In this document: positions 1-7,578 of the stretch, in pieces
Layout of the letters: each line of letters begins with the position of its first letter
Numbering within the stretch: the stretch's first letter is position 1
NCBI GenBank assembly: GCA_023420935.1
Contig: JAEZUR010000071.1
Location: 1-64,000 of the forward strand
Direction of reading: 5' to 3'
From: Bacillota bacterium
GTDB lineage: Bacteria > Bacillota > Clostridia > Lachnospirales > Lachnospiraceae
DNA length: 64,000 nucleotides
Program-made: the position numbers and the translations under genes
Notes under the pieces: model-generated
Databases searched by the model: none
What the model was told of the DNA's origin: nothing
The model's input: only the letters and a program-made list of their open reading frames with translations

Positions 1-3
1 TAT

Positions 4-1906
4 GTGCGCCCAGCATGGGCGCAATCTTATGGGTTTAAGTCCCTAGTCTGCCCTAGTAGTGGGAAGGACATAGCCAATGGCAAGGGTGTCGTGGGTGACT
101 ACGAATCTGAAGGAAGCCGGATGGCAAATCTCTGGTCTGACGAACAGAAATCACATCAGGCTACAGTTAAGGATAAGGCTGCATAACAAGTCGAAGTCCA
201 ATAACTACTCGGAATTAGCTGTAGTAAATGTGGCAGATAGATGGAGAGGAAGATTGCGTTCTTACCTGGGGAGGTCTCATGGACATAGTCAAAGCAATAA
301 AATATTTGCGATTATGGTTGAAACAAGATTTGTCATGAGAAGTCAGCAGAGGTCGTAGTACCAATCCAGTTGCAAATGGAACGGGAAGGACTGAACTTTA
401 GGAGGTGTGAGTAAATGAATGTAACTAATGATGGATTTAAGGACAGACAACTTCATATTGAGGACTATCTGCAAATGGTATCTTCGGAAAAGAAAGAGTA
501 TGCAGAAGTGTCCACCTATCAAAAGATTACTGAAAACAACGGCACCATCATAGATTTTCAGACGGACGAACTATTGGAACGGATTTTGCAATCAGAAAAC
601 CTAAATAAGGCGTTCAAGAAAGTGAAATCGAATAAAGGAGCAGGCGGTGTGGATGGGATGAGCGTGGATGAACTTCTAACGTTTCTCAAAGAAAACCAAA
701 AGCAACTTGTTCAAAAGTTGAGGGAAGGGAAATATAAACCCAATCCAGTCCGAAGGGTAGAAATACCAAAAGAAACAAAAGGCGAAATCCGAAAACTGGG
801 AGTGCCAACCGTAGTTGACCGAGTTTTCCAACAGGCAATTACACAGGAACTTTCTCCGATATATGAGGAACAGTTTTCGGAAAATAGTTATGGTTTTCGA
901 CCAAAACGAGGCGCACACGATGCGCTGAAACAATGCCAGCAGAATGTCAATGATGGATATGTATATGTGGTAGATATGGATTTGGAAAAGTTCTTTGACA
1001 CAGTGTGTCAAAGCAAACTCATTGAAATTCTATCACACACCCTCAAGGATGGCAGAGTCATATCGCTTATTCACAAATATCTTAATGCGGGAGTTATCAG
1101 CAATGGGATGTTTGAAATGACAGAGATTGGAATGCCCCAAGGCGGACCACTAAGTCCACTACTTAGTAACATCATGCTGAATGAATTGGATAAGGAACTA
1201 GAACGCAGAGGGCACAGATTCGTCCGCTATGCGGACGATTGTATGATTTTTTGCAAAAGCAAAAAGAGTGCAGTCAGAACCTTAGAAAACATCATGCCAT
1301 ATATCGAGGGAAAACTTTTTCTGAAAGTAAACCGAGAGAAAATAAAAGTGTCACATATCAGTAAAGTGAAATATCTTGGCTACAGTTTCTACAGATACAG
1401 AGGAAAATGCAGATTAAGAGTACATCCAAAAACAATTGCGAAGATGAAAGCAAAGATGAAAGAACTCACATCGAGAAATAATGGATGGGGAAATGAATAC
1501 AGAGCTTTGAAATTGACACAATTCATAAGAGGATGGGTAAATTATTTTGCACTGGCAGATATGAAACGATTACTAAGTGATACGGATGAATGGCTACGTC
1601 GAAAGATTAGGGCAATCTATTGGAAACAATGGAAGAAAATCAAAACGAGATACCGAATGATTAAAAAGTTTGGAATGCCTGAATGGAAAGTACATGAATT
1701 AGCTAACTGTCGTAAAGGAATATGGCGGTCAGCGATTGTATTAAATAGTGTACTTACAAATAAAACAATAGCCAACCTTGGATATATGTCCATGGCTGAC
1801 TATTATCTGAAAATATGTGAAAACTAGAGAACCGCCGTGTACCGAACGGTACGCACGGTGGTGTGAGAGGTCGGTAGCTGAAATAATCAGCTACCTCCTA
1901 CTCGAT
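4..1906 (+). mobile_element. Group II intron, apparently complete
   Basis: Mobile ribozyme carrying its own reverse transcriptase. The 5' end begins GTGCG, the usual start of bacterial group II introns, followed by about 400 nt of structured non-coding sequence (domains I-III). The maturase gene sits in the domain IV position. After its stop, 1828-1866 folds as a domain V-like hairpin and 1867-1900 as a domain VI-like hairpin, followed by CTACTCGAT. The 3' boundary near 1906 is judged by resemblance to other introns and could be off by a few bases. Only three bases of 5' exon are visible, so the interrupted sequence cannot be named. Confidence 0.85.
415..1827 (+). CDS. ltrA: Group II intron reverse transcriptase/maturase
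   Basis: 470-residue intron-encoded protein that helps the intron RNA splice and copies it into DNA during retrohoming. A reverse transcriptase domain fills about residues 60-320, with the catalytic motif RYADD (encoded near 1223) and the preceding GMPQGGPLSPLLSN motif. The X/maturase domain follows (LTQFIRGWVNYF region). The protein ends shortly after the maturase domain without an HNH endonuclease, so this is probably an endonuclease-minus lineage. The start ATG is preceded by AGGAGG at about 401. The frame is intact, so the intron may still be active. Identification of the family is very secure. Confidence 0.95.
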   Translation: MNVTNDGFKDRQLHIEDYLQMVSSEKKEYAEVSTYQKITENNGTIIDFQTDELLERILQSENLNKAFKKVKSNKGAGGVDGMSVDELLTFLKENQKQLVQKLREGKYKPNPVRRVEIPKETKGEIRKLGVPTVVDRVFQQAITQELSPIYEEQFSENSYGFRPKRGAHDALKQCQQNVNDGYVYVVDMDLEKFFDTVCQSKLIEILSHTLKDGRVISLIHKYLNAGVISNGMFEMTEIGMPQGGPLSPLLSNIMLNELDKELERRGHRFVRYADDCMIFCKSKKSAVRTLENIMPYIEGKLFLKVNREKIKVSHISKVKYLGYSFYRYRGKCRLRVHPKTIAKMKAKMKELTSRNNGWGNEYRALKLTQFIRGWVNYFALADMKRLLSDTDEWLRRKIRAIYWKQWKKIKTRYRMIKKFGMPEWKVHELANCRKGIWRSAIVLNSVLTNKTIANLGYMSMADYYLKICEN

Positions 1907-1955
1907 TGCTCGTATTATCGGGAATAACATAATAAATAGCGTTTCTATTTTGAGC

Positions 1956-2016
1956 AAAAAAATAAGGAACTTTTACTCTTAGTATATTTACTATGGAGTA
2001 ATAGTTCCTTATTTTA
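1956..2016 (-). terminator. Rho-independent terminator of the ferredoxin gene
   Basis: Long inverted repeat: AAATAAGGAAC near 1959-1970 pairs with GTTCCTTATTT near 2004-2014, and TTACTC pairs with GAGTAA inside it. Read on the minus strand, the stem is followed by a run of seven T. It lies just after the ferredoxin stop codon and probably ends the pfl-ferredoxin transcript. Confidence 0.75.
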
Positions 2017-2026
2017 GATAAGCTAA

Positions 2027-2194
2027 TTAAGCGTTAATTGCACCTGTTGGGCAAGTTGCTTCACATGCGCCACAATCTAAGCAAGCGTCTGCGTCGATTT
2101 CGTAGTGAGATGCACCTTCTGAAATAGCTCCAACTGGACATTCAGGAGCGCAAGCGCCACAGCTAATACATTCGTCAGAAATTTTATATGCCAT
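2027..2194 (-). CDS. 2[4Fe-4S] ferredoxin
   Basis: 55-residue clostridial-type ferredoxin, a small cytoplasmic electron carrier. Two cluster motifs are visible: CISCGACAPECP (about residues 9-20) and CLDCGACEATCP (about 38-49), each CxxCxxCxxxCP. The length is typical for the family. AGGAGG lies just upstream of the ATG. It follows the PFL activating enzyme on the same strand and no strong terminator separates them. A role in supplying the electron that radical-SAM activase needs is a reasonable inference, but ferredoxins are general carriers and this is not proven by position. Confidence 0.93.
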   Translation of the reverse strand: MAYKISDECISCGACAPECPVGAISEGASHYEIDADACLDCGACEATCPTGAINA

Positions 2195-2361
2195 ATGTAT
2201 GATCCTCCTTTTTATAATTCAACATTGTGTTTTATCTGAAAAGTCTTCCTTTCAGACTAGTTTTATTTTAATATAAAATTCACTATTATACAAGTATTAA
2301 ATAAGGGGATTTTCATAAAAATTGTATAAAAACTAATACATATCATATGGACATATCAACA

Positions 2362-3123
2362 TTATTTCATATGTTTTTTTTCTTGAAGTCGTTGCTTAAT
2401 ACCAGCTATAATCCATTCTCTAGCTTTTATTGCATCTTCTTTATCTAGGGCAGGAATATCTTTTAAAGGATACTCTAGTCCTAATTGTTGGTACTTCGTA
2501 ATTCCTAAATCATGATAAGGAAGTACATCCAACGCCTTTATATTGGTTAGATCACCAAGGAAATAACCTAATTTTCTAAGATAGTCTTCATGAAAGGTAA
2601 TAGTAGGTACAACAACATGGCGAATCCATACGGGTATATTCATTCGTTCTAAATACTTTGCAAAGTCAAGAATATCTTTGTTTGTATGACCGGTTAGCTC
2701 TTGATGCTCTTTGGCATCAATATGCTTGATATCTAGTAGAATTAGGTCTGTAACTTTCATTAAACGATCAAGCTTTTCTATATATTTATGGTTATTCTCC
2801 TGATAGGTGATACCAGAAGTATCAATACAGGTATGAATATCTTTCTTTTTTGCTTCCTCGAAAAGTTCAATGAGAAAATCAATCTGTAACAAAGGTTCAC
2901 CACCTGTTACGGTTAACCCGCCGCTTTTTAAAAATGGACGATAGCTATCATAATCCTTTAAAATGTCTTCTGTAGACATTAATTCACCGGTATTTACTTC
3001 CCAAGTATCAGGGTTATGACAATATTTACAACGCATAGGGCAACCTTGCATAAATACTACATATCGAATACCAGGCCCGTCAACGGTACCCATGGTTTCA
3101 ATGGAATGAACATATCCTTGCAT
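2362..3123 (-). CDS. pflA: Pyruvate formate-lyase activating enzyme (radical SAM)
   Basis: 253-residue radical SAM enzyme that installs the glycyl radical on pyruvate formate-lyase, using a [4Fe-4S] cluster and S-adenosylmethionine. The cluster motif CPMRCKYCHNP lies at about residues 28-38, and the glycine-rich SAM motif TVTGGEPLLQ at about 71-80. Length and sequence match PflA rather than the longer activases with extra ferredoxin domains. It starts 33 nt after the radical-domain gene with a GGAGGGG ribosome binding site, so it belongs to the same minus-strand operon. Its substrate here would be the separate 78-residue protein. Confidence 0.95.
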   Translation of the reverse strand: MQGYVHSIETMGTVDGPGIRYVVFMQGCPMRCKYCHNPDTWEVNTGELMSTEDILKDYDSYRPFLKSGGLTVTGGEPLLQIDFLIELFEEAKKKDIHTCIDTSGITYQENNHKYIEKLDRLMKVTDLILLDIKHIDAKEHQELTGHTNKDILDFAKYLERMNIPVWIRHVVVPTITFHEDYLRKLGYFLGDLTNIKALDVLPYHDLGITKYQQLGLEYPLKDIPALDKEDAIKAREWIIAGIKQRLQEKKHMK

Positions 3124-3156
3124 GATAACCCCTCCATTTGTAATAAGCGAATCGGC

Positions 3157-3393
3157 TTATATGTTTTGATGGAATGTACGTGAAATAACGTCATCCTGTT
3201 GTTCTTTTGTTAATTTGATAAAGTTTACAGCGTAACCAGATACACGAACGGTTAACTGTGGATATTTCTCAGGGTGTGCCTGAGCATCTAATAAAGTTTC
3301 CTTTGTGAATACATTAACATTCAGGTGATGTCCACCTTTTTCTACATATCCGTCTAATAATGCAACTAAATTATCTACTTGTTGTGTTGACAT
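3157..3393 (-). CDS. Free-standing glycyl-radical domain of pyruvate formate-lyase
   Basis: 78-residue protein equivalent to the last part of a normal PFL. It contains the glycyl-radical signature RVSGYAVNF, with the radical glycine at residue 53, and ends as PFLs do (VISRTFHQN). Autonomous glycyl-radical cofactors (GrcA/YfiD) look similar and can repair oxygen-cleaved PFL. Here the adjacent large PFL gene lacks this domain, so the protein is more likely an obligate second subunit than a spare part. AGGAGG lies upstream of the ATG. It sits between the radical-less paralog and pflA in one operon. Confidence 0.92.
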   Translation of the reverse strand: MSTQQVDNLVALLDGYVEKGGHHLNVNVFTKETLLDAQAHPEKYPQLTVRVSGYAVNFIKLTKEQQDDVISRTFHQNI

Positions 3394-3410
3394 AATATCA
3401 TCCTCCTATT

Positions 3411-3614
3411 TTATAGTTCATCAAAACCTTGTTGAAGTGTAGGTATTGAACAAGCAGTGTTGGTATTGCCACAATCACTACTCTTAAATGTATCAACTTT
3501 GATCTCAGATAGATTGTTGGGATCATCAACTTGTATGTTCATATGACCGCCACCATTTTCTACAAACTGATCTAACATTGCTACAATATCATCAATTTCA
3601 TGTTTATCAGCCAC
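3411..3614 (-). CDS. Paralog of the PFL radical domain lacking the radical glycine
   Basis: 67-residue protein whose first half parallels the neighbouring radical-domain protein: IDDIVAMLDQFVENGGGHMN here against VDNLVALLDGYVEKGGHHLN there. The second half diverges, has no RVSGY motif and instead carries two cysteines (48 and 55) in DCGNTNTACSIPT. It therefore cannot carry the usual glycyl radical. An upstream TTG at 3620 lies only two bases from the AGGAGG; the GTG at 3612-3614 has proper 8-nt spacing and is chosen. Function is unknown: a structural, regulatory or redox partner of the split PFL is possible. No frameshift that would restore a radical motif was found. Confidence 0.75.
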   Translation of the reverse strand: MADKHEIDDIVAMLDQFVENGGGHMNIQVDDPNNLSEIKVDTFKSSDCGNTNTACSIPTLQQGFDEL

Positions 3615-3654
3615 GTTCAATTCCTCCTTAAGGGTTTTTGTATATTATTGTTTA

Positions 3655-3690
3655 GTACAAATCCACTGATACAATTTAGTGGATTTGTAC
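3655..3690 (-). other. 13-bp perfect hairpin between the PFL large gene and the small genes
   Basis: GTACAAATCCACT (3655-3667) pairs perfectly with AGTGGATTTGTAC (3678-3690) around a 10-nt loop. It lies in the 116-nt gap of the operon. On the minus strand it is followed by TAAACAATAAT rather than a T-run, so it is not a classical terminator. It could protect an mRNA end, be a processing site, or partially attenuate transcription and set the ratio of large to small subunits. Confidence 0.6.
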
Positions 3691-3730
3691 ATCTATATTA
3701 TAACATGCTTAATAATAGTAATCAATACTA

Positions 3731-5797
3731 TTATTGATCTTCTTCTACTAATTTATCAAAATCAATATCACCAGCGAATACTTGATCATCTTTTCCTAAT
3801 GCTCCAGGAATAATAGAGAAGGTATTTGAGATACCATCTTGAGCATGACGGAATGGAAGTTTAGATACAGATGCAAGTGATGCAGCTGCACCATGAGTAT
3901 CGCGACGATGCATTGGGTTAGCACCAGGAGCTAAAGGTTCTCCAATTTTACGTCCATCTGGTGTATTACCAGTTTTTTTACCATATACAACGTTTGAAGT
4001 AATAGTTAAGATAGACATGGTAGGGAATCCGTTACGGTAAGTATGATGTTTTCTAATTTTATCCATAAAGGTACGTACTAATTCAACGGCAATATCATCT
4101 ACACGGTCATCATTGTTACCGTATTTAGGATAATCACCTTCCACTTCATAATCAACTACAATACCATCTTCATCACGAACTGCTTTTACTTTAGCATATT
4201 TAATTGCGCTTAATGAATCGGCAACAACGGAAAGTCCAGCAATACCAGTTGCAAAATAACGTTTTACTTCTCTGTCGTGAAGAGCCATTTGAATCTTCTC
4301 ATAACAATATTTATCATGCATATAATGAATAACATTTAATGTATTTACATATAATCCTGCTAACCATTCCATCATTGCATCGAATTTTTCCATAACATCA
4401 TCATATGTTAAGTAATCACCTTCAACTGCACGATATTTTGGTCCAACCTGCATCTTAAGACGTTCATCAACACCACCATTAATAGCATATAATAAACATT
4501 TTGCCATGTTAGCACGAGCACCGAAGAACTGCATTTCTTTACCAAGTCTCATAGAGGAAACACAACAAGCAATTGCATAATCATCGCCATGAGTAACTCT
4601 CATTAAATCATCATTTTCATACTGAATGGAGGATGATTTGATAGACATTTTTGCACAATATTCTTTGAAATGTCTTGGTAAACGAGTAGACCATAAAACA
4701 GTTAAGTTTGGTTCAGGTGAAGTTCCTAATGTATCTAATGTATGCAAGTAACGGTAAGAAGTCTTTGTTACTAAGTGACGTCCATCAATACCAACACCAC
4801 CAATTGATTCTGTTACCCAAGTAGGGTCTCCAGAGAATAGTGAATTATATTCAGGAGTACGAGCAAATTTAACTAATCTTAATTTCATAATGAAATGATC
4901 GATATATTCCTGAGCCTGCTCTTCTGTAATTAATCCACGATCAAGATCTCTCTGGATATAGATATCAATAAATGTTGAAGTACGTCCAAGACTCATCGCA
5001 GCTCCATTTTGTTCTTTTACAGCTGCTAAATATCCAAAGTATAACCATTGAATTGCTTCTTTTGCATTGGAAGCTGGTTTTGAAATGTCATAACCATAGA
5101 TTGCTCCCAATTCTTTTAATTCTTTTAATGCACGTAATTGCTCAGCTAATTCCTCACGTAATTGCATATTTTCCGCTGTCATACGTACTAATGAAGTATC
5201 TAATTGCTGTTTTTTATCTTCCATTAACCAGTCAATACCATAAAGAGCAACTCTACGGTAGTCACCGATAATACGTCCACGACCATAAGCATCTGGAAGA
5301 CCTGTAATGATTGCGGATTTTCTAGCTAATTTCATTTCATCTGTGTATACATCGAATACACCCTGATTGTGTGTTTTTCTATACTTAGTGAAGACATCAA
5401 CTACTTCTTGATCAACTTCATATCCATTTTCATGGCAAGCATTCTGTGCCATACGGATACCGCCATATGGTTGAAGAGAACGTTTGAAAGGTTTGTCAGT
5501 TTGAAAACCAACAATTTGTTCTATGCCTTTATTTAAGTATCCAGGTCCATGTGAAGTAATACCAGATACGATCTTTGTATCCATATCAAGAACGCCACCA
5601 GCCTCACGCTCTTGTTTTGTTAAATCCATTACCTTTTCCCATAATTTAGCAGTTTCTTTTGTTGCCTCAGCTAAAAATGATTCGTCACCATCATACATGG
5701 TGTAATTTAATTGAATAAAATCTCTTACGTTTACGGATGATTGATTCCATCTTCCTGAGACAAAGCCTTCCCATTCTGATTTATAAGCTGCAGTCAT
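3731..5797 (-). CDS. pflB: Pyruvate formate-lyase large (catalytic) part, lacking the glycyl-radical domain
   Basis: 688-residue protein covering the PFL barrel that converts pyruvate and CoA to acetyl-CoA and formate. The catalytic cysteine pair is present (ACCVSSM, Cys411-Cys412), and the N-terminal SEWEGFVSGRW and substrate-binding regions are normal. The family is usually about 740-760 residues and ends with the glycyl-radical domain. This protein stops after IPGALGKDDQVF plus a short acidic tail, exactly where that domain should begin. The missing domain is encoded at 3157-3393. The ATG has GGAGG upstream. The clean stop, the spacing and an intact downstream gene argue for a natural gene split rather than a recent frameshift. 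Confidence 0.95.
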   Translation of the reverse strand: MTAAYKSEWEGFVSGRWNQSSVNVRDFIQLNYTMYDGDESFLAEATKETAKLWEKVMDLTKQEREAGGVLDMDTKIVSGITSHGPGYLNKGIEQIVGFQTDKPFKRSLQPYGGIRMAQNACHENGYEVDQEVVDVFTKYRKTHNQGVFDVYTDEMKLARKSAIITGLPDAYGRGRIIGDYRRVALYGIDWLMEDKKQQLDTSLVRMTAENMQLREELAEQLRALKELKELGAIYGYDISKPASNAKEAIQWLYFGYLAAVKEQNGAAMSLGRTSTFIDIYIQRDLDRGLITEEQAQEYIDHFIMKLRLVKFARTPEYNSLFSGDPTWVTESIGGVGIDGRHLVTKTSYRYLHTLDTLGTSPEPNLTVLWSTRLPRHFKEYCAKMSIKSSSIQYENDDLMRVTHGDDYAIACCVSSMRLGKEMQFFGARANMAKCLLYAINGGVDERLKMQVGPKYRAVEGDYLTYDDVMEKFDAMMEWLAGLYVNTLNVIHYMHDKYCYEKIQMALHDREVKRYFATGIAGLSVVADSLSAIKYAKVKAVRDEDGIVVDYEVEGDYPKYGNNDDRVDDIAVELVRTFMDKIRKHHTYRNGFPTMSILTITSNVVYGKKTGNTPDGRKIGEPLAPGANPMHRRDTHGAAASLASVSKLPFRHAQDGISNTFSIIPGALGKDDQVFAGDIDFDKLVEEDQ

Positions 5798-5875
5798 TCG
5801 AAAAACCTCCTTCTATAGTGAATGTTATTGGTTACTAGATTAGTATTTTTGTTTACTAGTATTGTTTACGCCTTG

Positions 5876-5905
5876 ATTATATATGCAAGAATTGAGATTC
5901 GTCAA
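5876..5905 (-). promoter_or_regulatory. Promoter of the pfl operon
   Basis: On the minus strand, TTGACG (5900-5905) and TATAAT (5876-5881) are separated by 18 bp, giving a leader of about 70 nt before the pfl start. Two GTAAACA motifs (5863-5869 and 5850-5856, minus orientation) lie at and just after the expected transcription start. The same motif occurs beside the divergent promoter, suggesting a shared regulator. Confidence 0.7.
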
Positions 5906-6167
5906 GCAGATTGTTAAATGGTTGTCAATGTTAAAATTCTAAGGTGACTAAAGAAATTTACTTTATTATATCAAGTTAGTTGAAAAAAATATCGTAAATG
6001 TTAAAAAAAGAATAAAAATAATTAGAAAAAGCAACAATATAACGAATTGGATAAAAATATTTAGAAAAATTAACTACAAAATTAACATATGGCGAACAAA
6101 ATAGCATGTAATGTACTTTTTCGAGTACATAAAAAAATGCCGTGTTTTATGTTAATTAGTAAACACC
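5906..6167. promoter_or_regulatory. Divergent AT-rich control region between pfl and the DUF1858 gene
   Basis: No gene is seen here. It contains a 7-bp inverted repeat at 6111-6130 (ATGTACT, six bases, AGTACAT) without a T-run in either direction, so more like an operator than a terminator. A partly Rex-like sequence lies at 5911-5928 (TTGTTAA, four bases, TTGTCAA). A GTAAACA motif at 6159-6165 abuts the -35 box of the rightward promoter. Assignments to particular regulators are tentative. Confidence 0.4.
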
Positions 6168-6196
6168 TTGACGACTATATATAGATGACATATAAT
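6168..6196 (+). promoter_or_regulatory. Promoter of the DUF1858 gene
   Basis: TTGACG (6168-6173), a 17-bp spacer and TATAAT (6191-6196). This near-consensus sigma-A promoter lies about 65 bp before the ATG. Confidence 0.75.
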
Positions 6197-6261
6197 ATAG
6201 TAGATTTACAATTAGTAGATTAATAACAATTGATAGAGAAGAAGACAAGGAGGAATCAATC

Positions 6262-6465
6262 ATGGCAAAGGTTACTAAGGATATGATTATTGCTGATATC
6301 ATAAGATTAGATCAGGGTACTATCCCTATTTTATTAGAAACTGGAATGCATTGCATCGGATGTCCATCTGCACAAGGAGAAAGCTTAGAAGAAGCAGCAA
6401 TGGTGCATGGTATTTCTGCAGACGAGTTAGTGAATCAGTTAAATGCATATTTAGAAAGCAAATAA
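6262..6465 (+). CDS. DUF1858 domain protein
   Basis: 67-residue protein made entirely of a DUF1858 domain, the small helical domain also found at the N-terminus of ScdA/RIC-type and hybrid-cluster-linked proteins. The characteristic HCIGCPSA motif gives a CxxC pair at residues 31 and 34, suitable for metal or Fe-S contact or redox chemistry. AAGGAGG lies upstream. It is transcribed divergently from the pfl operon with its own strong promoter, and shares a GTAAACA motif with it. Anaerobic metabolism is a plausible context, but the molecular function of stand-alone DUF1858 proteins is not established. Confidence 0.85.
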   Translation: MAKVTKDMIIADIIRLDQGTIPILLETGMHCIGCPSAQGESLEEAAMVHGISADELVNQLNAYLESK

Positions 6466-6484
6466 ATATAGCTTTCTTGTGAAA

Positions 6485-6512
6485 AAAAGGTCTCGCTAAC
6501 GCGAGACCTTTT
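6485..6512. terminator. Bidirectional terminator
   Basis: GGTCTCGC (6489-6496), loop TAAC, GCGAGACC (6501-6508), flanked by A-run and T-run. It serves both the DUF1858 gene and the converging mecA gene. Confidence 0.9.
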
Positions 6513-6515
6513 GGT

Positions 6516-7322
6516 TTACATCACTGATAAAATCTGAATAGCACTATCTTTTACAATTGGTTCAAAATGCTCATTGTAATAAGATGGACTTGCATAAGTA
6601 GTACGTTCAGATCTTCCGTATTCGGAGATCATATTACATACTTTATTAAATTCCTCTGGAGTATGATCCGATTTACTTAATACTAAATAGTATCTTGAGG
6701 AAACATTGTCTTTATATACACTGTTATTACCATGATAAGAATACACAATATGTTCTGCTAGACGAATTACATCGTTAAGAGTAGTAAAGGAAAACACTTT
6801 TGTTAAATTAGTATGCACTGACACAGATTTAACAGGGGTAGGCTCTACTTTTTCCTCTGACTTCGGTTGAACTGCTTCTGTAAGAGGGACAAAATCATTA
6901 GTTTGATCAGAGATCAATTCATCTGTTTCCTCTGACTCATCCTCATCTAATAAATCACTAAGTTGTCCAAAACAATTAATAATTTCATCGGCATATGCAG
7001 TATCGTCTTCTATATTATTATCATTTTCTTCATAATCTGGAGAAAACTTAGAAAATCTGGTATCCAGCTCATCAGGATCTTCCACTTTGGTTATTACCAA
7101 AATGAGACATTCTGTAGAAATCGGAATTGCTTCAATCATTAGAGGTATGTCATCTGCTTCAAAACCAAACTCATAAGAAGCTTGTTGCATCATATCTCGA
7201 AAAAGAGCTTTCGCTTTCTCAGTACCATAAGCAAGTTCGCTTATTCGTAGCTCTCTGTCAATTAAATCTTCTTTACTCAAGGTACATCGGATTTGATTGT
7301 CGCTTATCTTTTCAATTTTCAT
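6516..7322 (-). CDS. mecA: Adaptor protein MecA
   Basis: 268-residue adaptor that in Bacillus delivers substrates such as ComK to the ClpC-ClpP protease. The N-terminal part (MKIEKISDNQIRCTLSKEDL) matches the MecA N-domain. A long acidic linker rich in Asp, Glu and Asn runs across about residues 100-160, and the C-terminal half (FSFTTLNDVIRLAEHI onward) is the ClpC-binding domain. An upstream in-frame ATG at 7352 exists, but the ATG at 7320-7322 is preceded by AAAGGATG and begins where the family begins. A protein-arginine phosphatase candidate (14729-15181), also linked to ClpC biology, lies elsewhere in the window. Confidence 0.9.
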   Translation of the reverse strand: MKIEKISDNQIRCTLSKEDLIDRELRISELAYGTEKAKALFRDMMQQASYEFGFEADDIPLMIEAIPISTECLILVITKVEDPDELDTRFSKFSPDYEENDNNIEDDTAYADEIINCFGQLSDLLDEDESEETDELISDQTNDFVPLTEAVQPKSEEKVEPTPVKSVSVHTNLTKVFSFTTLNDVIRLAEHIVYSYHGNNSVYKDNVSSRYYLVLSKSDHTPEEFNKVCNMISEYGRSERTTYASPSYYNEHFEPIVKDSAIQILSVM

Positions 7323-7494
7323 AGAATCACATCCTTTTCTATTGTTAATCATTGTTATAGGGTGATTGTAAACAAAGTATAATTTAAAATAGATGTAAAG
7401 TCAATAAAATATATATGAATTTTTCGCAAATACCTATAGTAATAAATGACAAAGATATGCAAAAAGATTGTTAATTTAGACGGATAAGAATTAA

Positions 7495-7523
7495 TTGCAT
7501 ATTTTTGTAAAATATGGTATAAT
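7495..7523 (+). promoter_or_regulatory. Promoter of the kinase/ATPase/SAF operon
   Basis: TTGCAT (7495-7500), a 17-bp spacer and TATAAT (7518-7523). The transcript would begin near 7530 and include a possible 9-codon leader reading frame (ATG at 7550, TAA at 7577-7579) before the kinase start. Confidence 0.65.
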
Positions 7524-7578
7524 TCCCCATAGAGATAAGAGATTTTCACATGTATCAGTTAGTTAGAAAGGAGAGGTA

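Noticed and set aside
77..358. Open frame of 93 codons before the reverse transcriptase
   Set aside because: It lies in the structured non-coding part of the group II intron, has no ribosome site and no recognisable protein features.
3618..3620. TTG as start of the radical-less PFL paralog
   Set aside because: Only two bases from the AGGAGG; the GTG at 3612-3614 has normal spacing.
3731..5797. Recent frameshift as the cause of the short PFL
   Set aside because: A second gene with its own ribosome site lies between the two parts, the small gene has its own start and AGGAGG, and the large gene has a new tail.
5911..5928. Rex operator in front of pfl
   Set aside because: Only one half-site matches well and it lies upstream of the -35 box; kept as a weak possibility, not annotated as a Rex site.
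7355..7549. 64-codon frame on the minus strand upstream of mecA
   Set aside because: AT-rich intergenic sequence, Tyr/Ile-rich translation, no ribosome site, and it overlaps the kinase promoter.
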